Source of the DNA: Natronincola ferrireducens
Lineage (GTDB): Bacteria > Bacillota > Clostridia > Peptostreptococcales > Natronincolaceae
Direction of reading: 5' to 3'
Assembly: GCF_900100845.1 (NCBI RefSeq)
Contig: NZ_FNFP01000003.1
Location: 62,001 to 126,000, forward strand
Length of the DNA stretch: 64,000 nt
Shown: in pieces, positions 19,001 to 26,746 of the stretch
Numbering within the stretch: the stretch's first letter is position 1
Layout: each line of letters opens with the position of its first letter
Notes under the pieces: generated by a model
What the model was told of the DNA's origin: nothing
The model's input: the letters and a program-made list of their open reading frames with translations, nothing else
Databases searched by the model: none
Position numbers and translations under genes: made by a program

Positions 19001-19084
19001 TTAGCCACACCTTTAACCTTAGTTGTCCTACCAATTATATATTCTATCCTAGATGATCTTGCTATATATATTAAAAAAGTATAA
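16019..19084 (+). CDS. RND-family efflux pump, inner-membrane transporter (HAE/AcrB-like)
   Basis: This protein of about 1021 residues has the duplicated RND plan: helix 1, a large porter loop (about 35-330), six helices, then a second loop (about 550-840) and six helices. The proton-relay helix reads GMLVDNGIVVLEN. It should export lipophilic drugs or metabolites using the proton gradient. The ATG at 16019 follows AGGAGTGAT and overlaps the adaptor gene. A GTG at 16010 is a weaker alternative. No TolC-like gene is present, as expected for a single-membrane cell, so export must end at the cell wall. Confidence 0.9.
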   Translation: MKISSWAVHKPISILMIVTMTLLLGAVSLSRLAMDLLPSMNIPVAVINTQYIGAGPYEIENLITKPIEEAVATTHNVKHIQSTSMEGMSIVIVEFNQGTDMDFATLEIREKIDFIKRYLPEDAMEPIVLKINPNALPIMVLGITGDDLEKLQEVVEYRIKPRIERLEGVASIGITGGRQRVVNIKVDPFQLATYGITQQQLGGLLRNENINLPGGEIQDDKKLLTIRTVGEFRGLEEIKKTPIPLPSGTTMELQDVAKVDFQDVKTLQIAKINGQPSIRMTIQKQPTYNTIQVANGIHREIAKLEEELENIKIEGVLDQSLFIRRSIRNVGTTAVFGGLLAVIILYLFIKSFKNTLIIALAIPIAVIATFTLMYFTGVTLNLLSLGGFALGIGMLVDNGIVVLENIYRFREEGYSPKDAAIYGAQEVSMAVAASTFTTVAVFLPIVFVEGMTGEIFKELALTVTFSLLASLGVSLTLVPMLASKILKVKKDKYKVNTILEDGEKKNCGFYCYYRDLLKWSLGHRGIVLIITGLIFLASITSLLWVGAEYFPEFDEGNFMINISLPHGSSLEATEAMANDVEEVVRSYEDVDMIFMNIGGGDDYFASYGGRTNRASIEVRLKPYDKRKNETVYIMDKIRQDLQKIPGGDISLSNASFVGMGFGGDSVEIQIKGDSIETLKEIGEDFIRITDSIEGTREVTWNFTEGRPQLELHVDRNVTTAYGLQGIHMASTVRNLVHGMTVTKLKINDREHDVIITGEDYLKSSIGNFLQTPIPTILGETVPLQELVNTKVVQGPNAIRRSDQVRAITVKASIIDRDMNSVIKDIQEKLMTYPLPAGYSYQFRGQREQLEEAYSNLILAVILAILLVYMILATQFQSLLHPFIMMLAVPLAFSGGLLGLLIRGIPLSVPAAIGAIVLSGIVVNNGIVLIDYINVLKRSKKETEEAIVVAGTTRLRPIMMTTLTTVLGLLPLAIGLGEGSEVQVPLATVVIGGLGLATPLTLVVLPIIYSILDDLAIYIKKV

Positions 19085-19120
19085 TATATATAGAAAATCA
19101 AATGCAGGGGACGTGAAAAA

Positions 19121-19402
19121 ATGATGATAGGCATTTGTTCATTAAAGGTTATTATGTATGAAGCCCAATCACTAAAGGCAAAAAGACAAATTCTTAAAAG
19201 TCTGATAGAAAGAATTAAATCACGGTTTAATGTATCAATTGCTGAGATAGGAAACCAAGACAAATGGCAGATTGGGGAGATTGGGTTTTGTTGTGTCACC
19301 AATAGTAGAAAGCATGCAGACGAAATGATCCATCATGTTATAAATTTTATCGAAAAGGATGGAAGATTAGATATTACAGAGTGTGAAGTAGAAATACTCT
19401 AG
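19121..19402 (+). CDS. DUF503 family protein (YlxP-like)
   Basis: This 93-residue protein matches DUF503, with the conserved SLKAKRQILKSLIERIKSRF segment near residues 17-36. The family is small, cytosolic and of unknown role, and is often found near translation genes. Two adjacent ATG codons (19121 and 19124) are possible starts. It is followed after 15 bp by nth, so the two are likely co-transcribed. Confidence 0.82.
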   Translation: MMIGICSLKVIMYEAQSLKAKRQILKSLIERIKSRFNVSIAEIGNQDKWQIGEIGFCCVTNSRKHADEMIHHVINFIEKDGRLDITECEVEIL

Positions 19403-19417
19403 AGAAAGGAAACTTTT

Positions 19418-20077
19418 ATGAAGAAAAAGATGCTAAACAAAAAGGTAATAACTGAGGTTTTGAATATACTAAAGGAAACCTATCCAGATGCTGATACAGA
19501 ATTAAATTTTAATAATCCTTTAGAACTTCTAATTTCTACTATATTAGCAGCCCAATGTACCGACAAACGGGTGAACGAAGTTACTAAGGAAATGTATAAA
19601 GTCTTCAAAAAGCCAGAGGATTATCTTCAACTGACGGAGGAGGAGCTAGGAGAATGGATAAGAAGCTGTGGGTTTTATAGAAATAAAAGCAGAAATATTT
19701 TACAAACCTGCAGAATACTTCTTGAGAAGTACGATGGTGAAGTTCCTCAAACTAGAGAAGAATTGATGGAACTACCAGGGGTGGGGAGAAAAACTGCCAA
19801 TGTAGTGATTAGCAATGTTTTTGGACAGGATGCTATAGCAGTGGACACCCATGTTTTTAGAGTGTCCAATAGAATTGGCCTTGCCAATGGAGACAATGTT
19901 CAAATAACAGAAGAACAGTTGATGAAAAATATTCCTCAAAACCTATGGTCTGAGGCCCATCATTGGCTGATTTTTCATGGCAGAAGGATTTGTAAGGCAA
20001 GAAAACCTCTATGTGAAAAATGTCCTTTAACCCGACAGTGTGTATACTATAAAAGCTTAGTGAACAAAGATGTCTAA
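19418..20077 (+). CDS. nth: Endonuclease III (DNA glycosylase/AP lyase)
   Basis: This 219-residue base-excision repair enzyme removes oxidised pyrimidines. The helix-hairpin-helix LPGVGRKTANVV is followed by the catalytic aspartate in VDTHVFRVSNR. The C-terminal 4Fe-4S ligands are present (CKARKPLCEKCPLTRQC). Length is normal for the family. AGAAAGGAAAC precedes the ATG and a terminator overlaps the stop. Confidence 0.95.
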   Translation: MKKKMLNKKVITEVLNILKETYPDADTELNFNNPLELLISTILAAQCTDKRVNEVTKEMYKVFKKPEDYLQLTEEELGEWIRSCGFYRNKSRNILQTCRILLEKYDGEVPQTREELMELPGVGRKTANVVISNVFGQDAIAVDTHVFRVSNRIGLANGDNVQITEEQLMKNIPQNLWSEAHHWLIFHGRRICKARKPLCEKCPLTRQCVYYKSLVNKDV

Positions 20078-20096
20078 TTTTTTTAGACATCTTTAT
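20068..20096 (+). terminator. Rho-independent terminator after nth
   Basis: AGATGTCTAA/TTAGACATCT hairpin overlapping the stop codon, followed by a short T-rich tail. Confidence 0.75.
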
Positions 20097-20175
20097 TCAT
20101 TTTAAAAGGAAAAAAGGGTTTCTACAGAGAATTAACCATATACATACAAAGGATGAGAAGAAAGGATGTAGTAGA

Positions 20176-22134
20176 ATGATATTTGTTCTAGACATTGGCA
20201 CAAGAAGTATTGTAGGTCTTTTAGGAACCCTCCAGGGGGATACAATTGTTATCCACCATGCTGTTACAGAATTTCATAAAAAAAGAGTAATATATGATGG
20301 ACAAATCCATGATATTGAAGGAGTAATAGAAATTGTAGAAAAAGTAAAGACACAGCTGGAGGAGAAAATAGGATTTTCCTTAAAGGAGGTTGCTCTAGCT
20401 GCTGCTGGGAGGGCACTTAAAACCTTTGAAACCACCATAGAAAAAGAAATAGATGAGTATAAGGAAATTGATAGACATTTGGTTAATAGTGTAGAAATTG
20501 AAGGGATTCAACAGGCCCAAAAACAGTTACAGATAGGAGATGAAGAAACAAGAAATTATTTTTGTGTAGGACATACTCCTGTAAATTACTATTTAAATGA
20601 TGGTTTAATTACAAATCCTATAGGTCATAGGGGTAAAAAACTAAAAATAGATATTTTGGCCACCTTCTTACCTAAAATCGTAGTCGATAGTCTTTATACA
20701 GTCATGGAGAAGGTGGGATTAGAGGTAAGCTATCTTACACTGGAACCTATTGCAGCTATTGAAGTGGCTGTACCACAAAACATGAGATTACTAAATATTG
20801 CTTTGGTAGATATTGGGGCAGGCACCTCCGATATAGCCATTACAAAGGATGGTACGGTTATAGCCTATGAGATGACTTCTACTGCTGGGGATGAGATTAC
20901 AGAAGAACTTGCAAGACAACTTTTATTGGACTTTGATAGTGCAGAGAAATTAAAGTGTAATCTTTTTAAAGGAGGAAAACAAAGCTTTACAGATATTATA
21001 GGTATCTCCTATGAAATGGATACAGAAGAAATCCTTGATAAAATTCAGTCGTCCATTGAATTAGTAGGAAAGGAAATTGCTGATGGTATTGTTATGCAAA
21101 ATGGTAAATCCCCCAGTGTTATATTCTTAATTGGTGGAGGCAGTCAAATTCCTAGTCTTACTACCTTTATAGCAGACTACTTAACCCTACCTAAAGAAAG
21201 GGTAGTTGTGAGGGATATCAAAACTATTTCTAATTTACAATGGGAGACAGAAGTCATCCAGGGGCCTGAAGGAATAACTCCTATAGGGATTATGGTAAAG
21301 GCAATAAAAAATAAATCTACTGATTTTATTGAGGTAAAGATAAACAATAAAAAAGTTAATTTATTTAAGACGGAAAACCTTAAGGTAAGTGATGCCTTGA
21401 TTTCTATAGGCTTCAATCCAAGGGATCTTATTCCTAAAAAGGGAGGAGGACTGGAGATTACCTTAAATGGTCAAGACAAGTACATCTATGGAGAATATGG
21501 GGAGCCAGCAAAGATTTTTGTAAATGATAAAGAAGGGCATCTAGATACACCTATAGATAATAATGATAAAATCACTATTGAATTGGCTACAGTAGGAAAG
21601 GATGCTGCTTGTCAACTACAGGATGTAATCAACTTTCAAGAGACTTTTCTTGTTAATGGAGAAAAAATCAATAAATTTTATGACATAAAAATTAATGGCA
21701 TGGAGGGCAGACCACAAGATTTCCTAAAGGAAAAGGATAAGATAACCTATAAAACAATAGATACTGTTAGGGACTTATGTGTTTTTCTAAACCTATCCTT
21801 TCAAGATCATATTATTTATATAGATGGAGATAAAGTAAGTATAGACAATAAAATTCCCAAGAAAAGTGAAATTATTGTTGATAAAAGAAAAGATAATCCC
21901 TGCAAGGAACAAGAAGAAAAAACAGATAAAACTGGGATTGATATTATTTATAATGGAGAACCCTTAACTCTCCCTACTACAAAAGATAACCTGATATTTG
22001 TAGATGTTTTTAACTATGTTGACTTTGACCGGACAGCGGTAAAGGGAAAACTAGTATTGAAACATAACAACAGAGTAGCCAATTATACAGATCCTTTACA
22101 GGAGGGGGATGATATTTGGGTTTACTGGGAATAA
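20176..22134 (+). CDS. FtsA/PilM-like actin-fold ATPase with long C-terminal extension
   Basis: This 652-residue protein begins with an actin-like phosphate loop (FVLDIGTRSIVG), an SHS2-like insertion (about 75-190), a second phosphate motif (LVDIGAGTSDIAI) and an adenosine motif (IFLIGGGSQIP). This is the plan of FtsA and PilM. FtsA is about 420 residues; here roughly 250 extra residues follow, made of repeated small beta-rich modules that look like ubiquitin-fold/beta-grasp units. No FtsA-type C-terminal amphipathic anchor is obvious. No ftsZ or pilus genes are adjacent, so the role is uncertain: cell division or envelope scaffolding is likely. It precedes a VanW gene. Confidence 0.75.
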   Translation: MIFVLDIGTRSIVGLLGTLQGDTIVIHHAVTEFHKKRVIYDGQIHDIEGVIEIVEKVKTQLEEKIGFSLKEVALAAAGRALKTFETTIEKEIDEYKEIDRHLVNSVEIEGIQQAQKQLQIGDEETRNYFCVGHTPVNYYLNDGLITNPIGHRGKKLKIDILATFLPKIVVDSLYTVMEKVGLEVSYLTLEPIAAIEVAVPQNMRLLNIALVDIGAGTSDIAITKDGTVIAYEMTSTAGDEITEELARQLLLDFDSAEKLKCNLFKGGKQSFTDIIGISYEMDTEEILDKIQSSIELVGKEIADGIVMQNGKSPSVIFLIGGGSQIPSLTTFIADYLTLPKERVVVRDIKTISNLQWETEVIQGPEGITPIGIMVKAIKNKSTDFIEVKINNKKVNLFKTENLKVSDALISIGFNPRDLIPKKGGGLEITLNGQDKYIYGEYGEPAKIFVNDKEGHLDTPIDNNDKITIELATVGKDAACQLQDVINFQETFLVNGEKINKFYDIKINGMEGRPQDFLKEKDKITYKTIDTVRDLCVFLNLSFQDHIIYIDGDKVSIDNKIPKKSEIIVDKRKDNPCKEQEEKTDKTGIDIIYNGEPLTLPTTKDNLIFVDVFNYVDFDRTAVKGKLVLKHNNRVANYTDPLQEGDDIWVYWE

Positions 22135-22218
22135 CACAATAGGTAATATTTTTAAAAAAAGATTAATAAAATAATCATATATTTTATTATAGGGAATTTT
22201 TCACACACAAAAAACTTA

Positions 22219-22247
22219 TTGTGTACTGTTAAGGGTAAGAGTATAAT
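22219..22247 (+). promoter_or_regulatory. Candidate sigma-A promoter for vanW-like gene
   Basis: TTGTGT, a 17-bp spacer, then TATAAT. Transcription would begin near 22254, just before the ribosome site, which supports the ATG at 22267. Confidence 0.5.
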
Positions 22248-22266
22248 TGCATCAAGGAGTGATGTT

Positions 22267-23742
22267 ATGGATCCAACTGTCACAACAACAAGCAAGAAAA
22301 AGTTTTTATTGTGGATAATAGGTATGATAATCACAACTAGTTTAATAGCCTTTTTCACCTTAGCCTTTTTATTATTAAATAGAAATACAGTTTATTCCCA
22401 AGTATATATTGAAGCTGTAGATGTAAGTGAATTAACTAAGGAAGATGCTATAAAAAAGGTGAAAACCATTTATGAAGGGGAACTTACAGGCTTTAAAGTA
22501 AATTTAACCCATGAAAACTATAACCGACAGTTGGCCTATAAAGACTTAGGTTATACCTATCTATATGAAGATGCAGTGACGGAGGCCTATCGGTTAGGTA
22601 GGGAAGGAAACTTAGTTCGTCGAATAAGAGAAATTTATCATTATAAAAATCATCCTATCACTATTCGATTAAAATCCTCCTATGATGAGGAACTATTGAA
22701 TCAGGTACTTGATACAATAGAGGAGGATATTAATCAAGAACCTAAAAATGCTACTATTAAAAGACAGAAGGGCACCTTTCATATTAATAAAGAAGTAGTT
22801 GGAGAAGTTGTGGAGCGACATATTCTTCAAGAAAAAATTAGAAGTAGAATTTATAATTTTAGTCAAGAAGATATTAGTATACCAATCACGTATGTTGTTC
22901 CTGAGGTTACAGAGGAAAAATTGAAAAATATAAGAGAAGTAATAGGAGAATTTAGCACCACCTTTAATTTGCAGCAGGTGGGAAGAAATCATAATATCCG
23001 TATAGGCGCCAACAGTATTGATGGAACGTTGATTATGCCAGGAGAAGAGTTTTCTTTTAATCAACAGACGGGACCAAGAGATGTATCAGGGGGGTATCAA
23101 GAAGCACCCGTTATCGTGGATGGTCAATTAGAACCTGGAATCGGGGGAGGCATTTGTCAAGTATCCACAACCCTCTATAACGCTGTTGTAAGGGGAAACT
23201 TAGAAATAACCCAGCGTAGGAACCATTCTCTGCCTGTAGGTTATGTACCATTAGGTCATGATGCCACTGTTTTCTTTAATTATATAGACTTTAAATTTAT
23301 CAACAATATGGAAAGTCCTATTTACATAGAAAGCTTCGTAACAGGAGATAGATTGTTCACAAAAATTTATGGGAAAAGAGAAGAAAATATTGTTATAAAT
23401 CTGACCTCCGAAGTAGTCGAGGTGATTGAGCCAAAGGTTGAGGTTAAAAAGGATGCCAACCTACTATTAGGAGAGCAAATTATTGAAAAAGAACCTAAAA
23501 AGGGTTATCGGGTCAATACCTATAAGATTTATACCCAAAATGGTAGAGAGATAAAAAGAGAGCATATATCAAGAGATTACTATACTCCAGTAAATGGAGT
23601 AATTATTGAAGGTACGAAACCAAAGCCTGTAGCTGAAGCTCAAACCCCTGAGAAACCTGAAAAAGATAATGCAACAGAAGAAAAATCGGTTGTAGAGGAA
23701 GAATCTTTAATAGAGGAGGCCATCGAAGGAGAAGAAAATTAG
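22267..23742 (+). CDS. VanW family envelope protein with peptidoglycan-binding-like and G5 domains
   Basis: This 491-residue protein has one N-terminal membrane helix (about 13-36) and is otherwise extracytoplasmic. It has a PG_binding_4-like region (about 40-200), then the VanW core with MPGEEFSFNQ and GGGICQVSTTLYNA, then a G5-like segment and a charged, Pro/Glu-rich tail. VanW is linked to vancomycin resistance loci but its activity is unknown. AAGGAG before ATG 22267, together with the promoter overlapping the longer frame, sets the start. Confidence 0.87.
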   Translation: MDPTVTTTSKKKFLLWIIGMIITTSLIAFFTLAFLLLNRNTVYSQVYIEAVDVSELTKEDAIKKVKTIYEGELTGFKVNLTHENYNRQLAYKDLGYTYLYEDAVTEAYRLGREGNLVRRIREIYHYKNHPITIRLKSSYDEELLNQVLDTIEEDINQEPKNATIKRQKGTFHINKEVVGEVVERHILQEKIRSRIYNFSQEDISIPITYVVPEVTEEKLKNIREVIGEFSTTFNLQQVGRNHNIRIGANSIDGTLIMPGEEFSFNQQTGPRDVSGGYQEAPVIVDGQLEPGIGGGICQVSTTLYNAVVRGNLEITQRRNHSLPVGYVPLGHDATVFFNYIDFKFINNMESPIYIESFVTGDRLFTKIYGKREENIVINLTSEVVEVIEPKVEVKKDANLLLGEQIIEKEPKKGYRVNTYKIYTQNGREIKREHISRDYYTPVNGVIIEGTKPKPVAEAQTPEKPEKDNATEEKSVVEEESLIEEAIEGEEN

Positions 23743-23750
23743 CATGCCTT

Positions 23751-23790
23751 AAAGCTCTTCATGAAATAGTGAAGGGCTTTGACATTTTTT
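23751..23790 (+). terminator. Terminator after vanW-like gene
   Basis: AAAGCTCTTCA/TGAAGGGCTTT hairpin followed by GACA and six T residues. It overlaps the next promoter. Confidence 0.65.
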
Positions 23791-23806
23791 CCATAAAGTG
23801 TATGAT
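23779..23806 (+). promoter_or_regulatory. Candidate sigma-A promoter for DUF2225 gene
   Basis: Consensus TTGACA, a 16-bp spacer, then TATGAT. Confidence 0.6.
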
Positions 23807-23845
23807 ATTAATAGACCCGACAATATAAAAAAATGGAGGAAGCAT

Positions 23846-24541
23846 ATGGAACACTTACTTTACGACAAAAACATAAGCTGTCCCTGTTGTAATAATACTT
23901 TCACTACAAAGAAGGTGCGGACAAGAGGCTTAAAGGTTATAGAAAGACATTCAGATTTTTATGTAAGCTACAAGGAAGTTAATCCTATCTACTATCATGT
24001 ATGGATTTGTCCTAATTGTGGCTTTAGTGCTACAGAAAGTGAATATGTTGAACTAAGCAAGGTCCAAAAAGATGTTTTACAAAAAAATATAATGGCAAAA
24101 TGGAAGCAAAGGGATTACGGAGATGTAAGAACAGTAGAAGAAGCAAAAGAAGCCTATAAACTAGCTTTATTTATTGGACAATTACTAAAGAAGTCAAGGG
24201 GTTATATAGGAGGACTGTGCCTTAAACTGGCTTGGCTTTATCGAGAAACCGGTGAAGTAGAAGAAATAGAGTTTTTGAAATTTGCTTTAAGCTCTTTTGA
24301 GACTGCTTATCAAAGTGAACCCCTACCTATTGCAGGGTTAGATGAAGTATCCTTGGCTTATCTAGTTGGGGAGTTAAATAGAAAGCTACATAAACCCCAG
24401 GAAGCAGTGAAATGGTATGCTAAGGCTTTGGACAATCCAGATATTAAGAAAAAAAGACAAATTCAATTGATGGCTAGGGAACAGTGGCAAGTGGCGAGAC
24501 AAGAAGGACGGGTGGAAAAAGAGGTTAAGGCCAATGCATAA
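23846..24541 (+). CDS. DUF2225 family zinc-ribbon/TPR-like protein
   Basis: This 231-residue protein has two Cys pairs (CPCC near residue 12 and CPNCG near 58) that probably hold zinc. An all-helical part with TPR character follows (AVKWYAKALDNP near the end). It matches DUF2225, common in Firmicutes and of unknown function. The ATG at 23846 follows GGAGGA; the longer frame from 23798 would start inside the promoter. It overlaps ogt by 8 nt, so the two are coupled. Confidence 0.82.
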   Translation: MEHLLYDKNISCPCCNNTFTTKKVRTRGLKVIERHSDFYVSYKEVNPIYYHVWICPNCGFSATESEYVELSKVQKDVLQKNIMAKWKQRDYGDVRTVEEAKEAYKLALFIGQLLKKSRGYIGGLCLKLAWLYRETGEVEEIEFLKFALSSFETAYQSEPLPIAGLDEVSLAYLVGELNRKLHKPQEAVKWYAKALDNPDIKKKRQIQLMAREQWQVARQEGRVEKEVKANA

Positions 24542-25058
24542 CCTTTATTATGCCACCAAAAATATTTTAGACTATACTGTTCACATAGCCTCCAACCAAA
24601 GAGGATTAGTAGCTGTAGGACTTGAAGAATCACAAGAAGATTTTATTGGGGAACTAAAAAAAGATTTTTCTAATAGTAGAATTGTTTATAATGAGGAAAA
24701 AAATCATCTTCCTATACAACAAATAACAGAATATTTTCAAGGTACAAGGAGACAATTTGACCTATCTTTAGATATAATGGGGACTAGTTTTCAAAGACGG
24801 GTGTGGGAAGCCCTATTAACGATTCCCTATGGAAAAGTAGTAGCCTATAAAGATATAGCTATAGAAATTGGCAATGCTAAAGCAGGACGGGCTGTAGGGT
24901 TGGCTAATAAAAAAAATAAAATTCCTATCATTATTCCTTGTCATCGGGTAATTGGAGTCAATGGAAGTTTGGTGGGCTATGATGGAGGACTGGATTTAAA
25001 GAAAAAATTGTTAGCATTAGAAGGTGTTAAAATAGTAAAGGAAAAAGTGGGAATTTAA
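24534..25058 (+). CDS. ogt: Methylated-DNA--protein-cysteine methyltransferase
   Basis: This 174-residue suicide DNA-repair protein transfers O6-alkyl groups from guanine to its own cysteine, Cys136 in IIPCHRVIG. The C-terminal DNA-binding part contains TSFQRRVWEAL and IPYGKVVAYKDIA. The N-terminal RNase-H-like half is divergent, as usual. It overlaps the DUF2225 gene. A strong terminator follows. Confidence 0.94.
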   Translation: MHNLYYATKNILDYTVHIASNQRGLVAVGLEESQEDFIGELKKDFSNSRIVYNEEKNHLPIQQITEYFQGTRRQFDLSLDIMGTSFQRRVWEALLTIPYGKVVAYKDIAIEIGNAKAGRAVGLANKKNKIPIIIPCHRVIGVNGSLVGYDGGLDLKKKLLALEGVKIVKEKVGI

Positions 25059-25077
25059 ATTCGCCACTTTTTTTGTA
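25042..25077 (+). terminator. Rho-independent terminator after ogt
   Basis: AAAGTGG/CCACTTT outer stem with an AATTTAAATT core and a T-run. Confidence 0.8.
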
Positions 25078-25144
25078 TTCTCCTTCCCACCAGCTGCATA
25101 AATTTATAGTAGAGCTTTAAACAGATAGATAGGAGGAGATAATA

Positions 25145-26449
25145 TTGCAAAACCCATTAAAAAAGCCTATTATTTTTATCCCAGGTTTAATGGGATCAAT
25201 GGGCAATGATATTATTGATGGCACAGGAGATTGGAGCTTTGGGATGGCCCGTTGGGTCTATGAGCCTCTGATTTCTCAACTAGAGGAATCAGGATACCGC
25301 ATAAATGAAGATCTATTTATTTGTTACTATGACTGGAGGCAGAAGAATCATTATATTGTAGATACCTATTTAAAGCCTATGTTAGATAGAGTAAAGGAAA
25401 AATTTCCTGATAATAAGGTGGATTTTATTTGTCATAGTATGGGAGGTATTGTGGCAAGAACATATATTCAGGGAAGAAACTACCAAGATGATGTTGATAA
25501 GCTTATTATGATAGCCACACCTAATAAAGGTAGTGTAGATGCCTATTATTTATGGTCTACTGGGAGGTTAAAGCCTAAAAGAGGAGGAAATCATTTTTAT
25601 AATTTAATAGTAAGGGGTTATTTATGGATTTTACTAAAACTAATGGATGTTTCTTTTGGTACAGAAGGTCTTGAAGAAATTCAAGAAACCTTTCCCTCTA
25701 TAGGAGAACTAATACCCTCACTAGATTATGGCCCTATTCTATGCTATGAAGATGGGAATGGAAGCTGGAGGACAGTACCGCTCTACTATATGAGGTATAA
25801 AAACTATTTATTAGATCATTTAAATGAAACCCTTCATTTGCTCCCCTATAAGGTTAATTATACCTGTTGTATAATTGGACATAATTTTTCCACTTCTGAG
25901 TATATTATGATAGATAAAGAAAGATTATTTAACGGTTACGAAGAAATTATCTTAGATGTAGTAGAAACTTTAGAGGGTGATGGAACAGTAACAGTAAAAA
26001 GCGGAGAATTAGAAGGGTTTCATGATCAATATTTAGAATTTAATCATCGTGATATTGTTAAACATGCTTATTCCTGTATAGAGGAAATCTATGGATTAGA
26101 AACTAAAGATAAACAACAAGATGAAGGAGGGGTGGAAGAAACAACCCTTCATATTTTATTAACAGGTTCTGCAAATATTGTTGTTATCCAAGAAGGACAA
26201 AGGATTATGGAGCTTCAAAATCAGCAATTAACAACATTATACCCCCATTTGCATGAAAAGTATCCTAACAATCATCAGTGGATTTTATTAAAGGATGTAC
26301 CTAAAGGAAGCTATCAAATGAAGCTTCATAATGAAGAAGGCAAGAAGATTCATATGACAGTTATGGCTAAAGATTTAAAGAAATTACAGGAAGAGATGGA
26401 AATCAAAGCCCATCAACAAAATTATACCATTAAATTTGAAATTACTTAA
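25145..26449 (+). CDS. LCAT-like alpha/beta hydrolase (lipase/acyltransferase family)
   Basis: This 434-residue protein starts IIFIPGLMGS and carries the nucleophile elbow CHSMGG near residue 100, then a VARTYIQG helix and ATPNKGS. These fit the lecithin:cholesterol acyltransferase/PGAP1-like lipase group. No signal peptide is seen, so it is probably cytosolic. After about residue 325 there is a separate C-terminal region of roughly 110 residues with no clear family. The start is TTG with AGGAGGAG 6 nt before it; no closer ATG exists. The substrate is unknown. Confidence 0.8.
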   Translation: MQNPLKKPIIFIPGLMGSMGNDIIDGTGDWSFGMARWVYEPLISQLEESGYRINEDLFICYYDWRQKNHYIVDTYLKPMLDRVKEKFPDNKVDFICHSMGGIVARTYIQGRNYQDDVDKLIMIATPNKGSVDAYYLWSTGRLKPKRGGNHFYNLIVRGYLWILLKLMDVSFGTEGLEEIQETFPSIGELIPSLDYGPILCYEDGNGSWRTVPLYYMRYKNYLLDHLNETLHLLPYKVNYTCCIIGHNFSTSEYIMIDKERLFNGYEEIILDVVETLEGDGTVTVKSGELEGFHDQYLEFNHRDIVKHAYSCIEEIYGLETKDKQQDEGGVEETTLHILLTGSANIVVIQEGQRIMELQNQQLTTLYPHLHEKYPNNHQWILLKDVPKGSYQMKLHNEEGKKIHMTVMAKDLKKLQEEMEIKAHQQNYTIKFEIT

Positions 26450-26450
26450 G

Positions 26451-26468
26451 GGGTCATATTTATGACCC
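26451..26468 (+). terminator. Weak hairpin terminator after hydrolase
   Basis: GGGTCAT/ATGACCC stem directly after the stop, without a T-run. Confidence 0.45.
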
Positions 26469-26662
26469 TGTTATCATGACAAGGAAGGCTTGAGGCACAG
26501 GTTTTTATATAATAATAGCAATACTATAGCCCATATATTCTCTACAAAAAACAAAAAATGCAAAATATGGATAAGATGCAGTTTGTTCTTATATACTATA
26601 GAAATAAAACCGAAATTCACATTTTATTATGAAAGTATTCGATGTTATCAACAAATCAACGA

Positions 26663-26691
26663 TTATTCAGGGGGTACAAATGTGATATAAT
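26663..26691 (+). promoter_or_regulatory. Candidate promoter for CAP-domain gene
   Basis: TTATTC, a 17-bp spacer, then an extended -10 (TG-A-TATAAT). The region 26469-26662 holds no other feature that could be supported. Confidence 0.5.
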
Positions 26692-26746
26692 AGTATTTAC
26701 TAATGATATTTTTAAAAAACCAATAGAATAAAGGGAGGTTTTGCCT

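Noticed and set aside
26490-26690. 66-codon open frame between the hydrolase and CAP genes
   Set aside because: No ribosome site, poor composition, and it overlaps the candidate promoter at 26663. It is probably chance.
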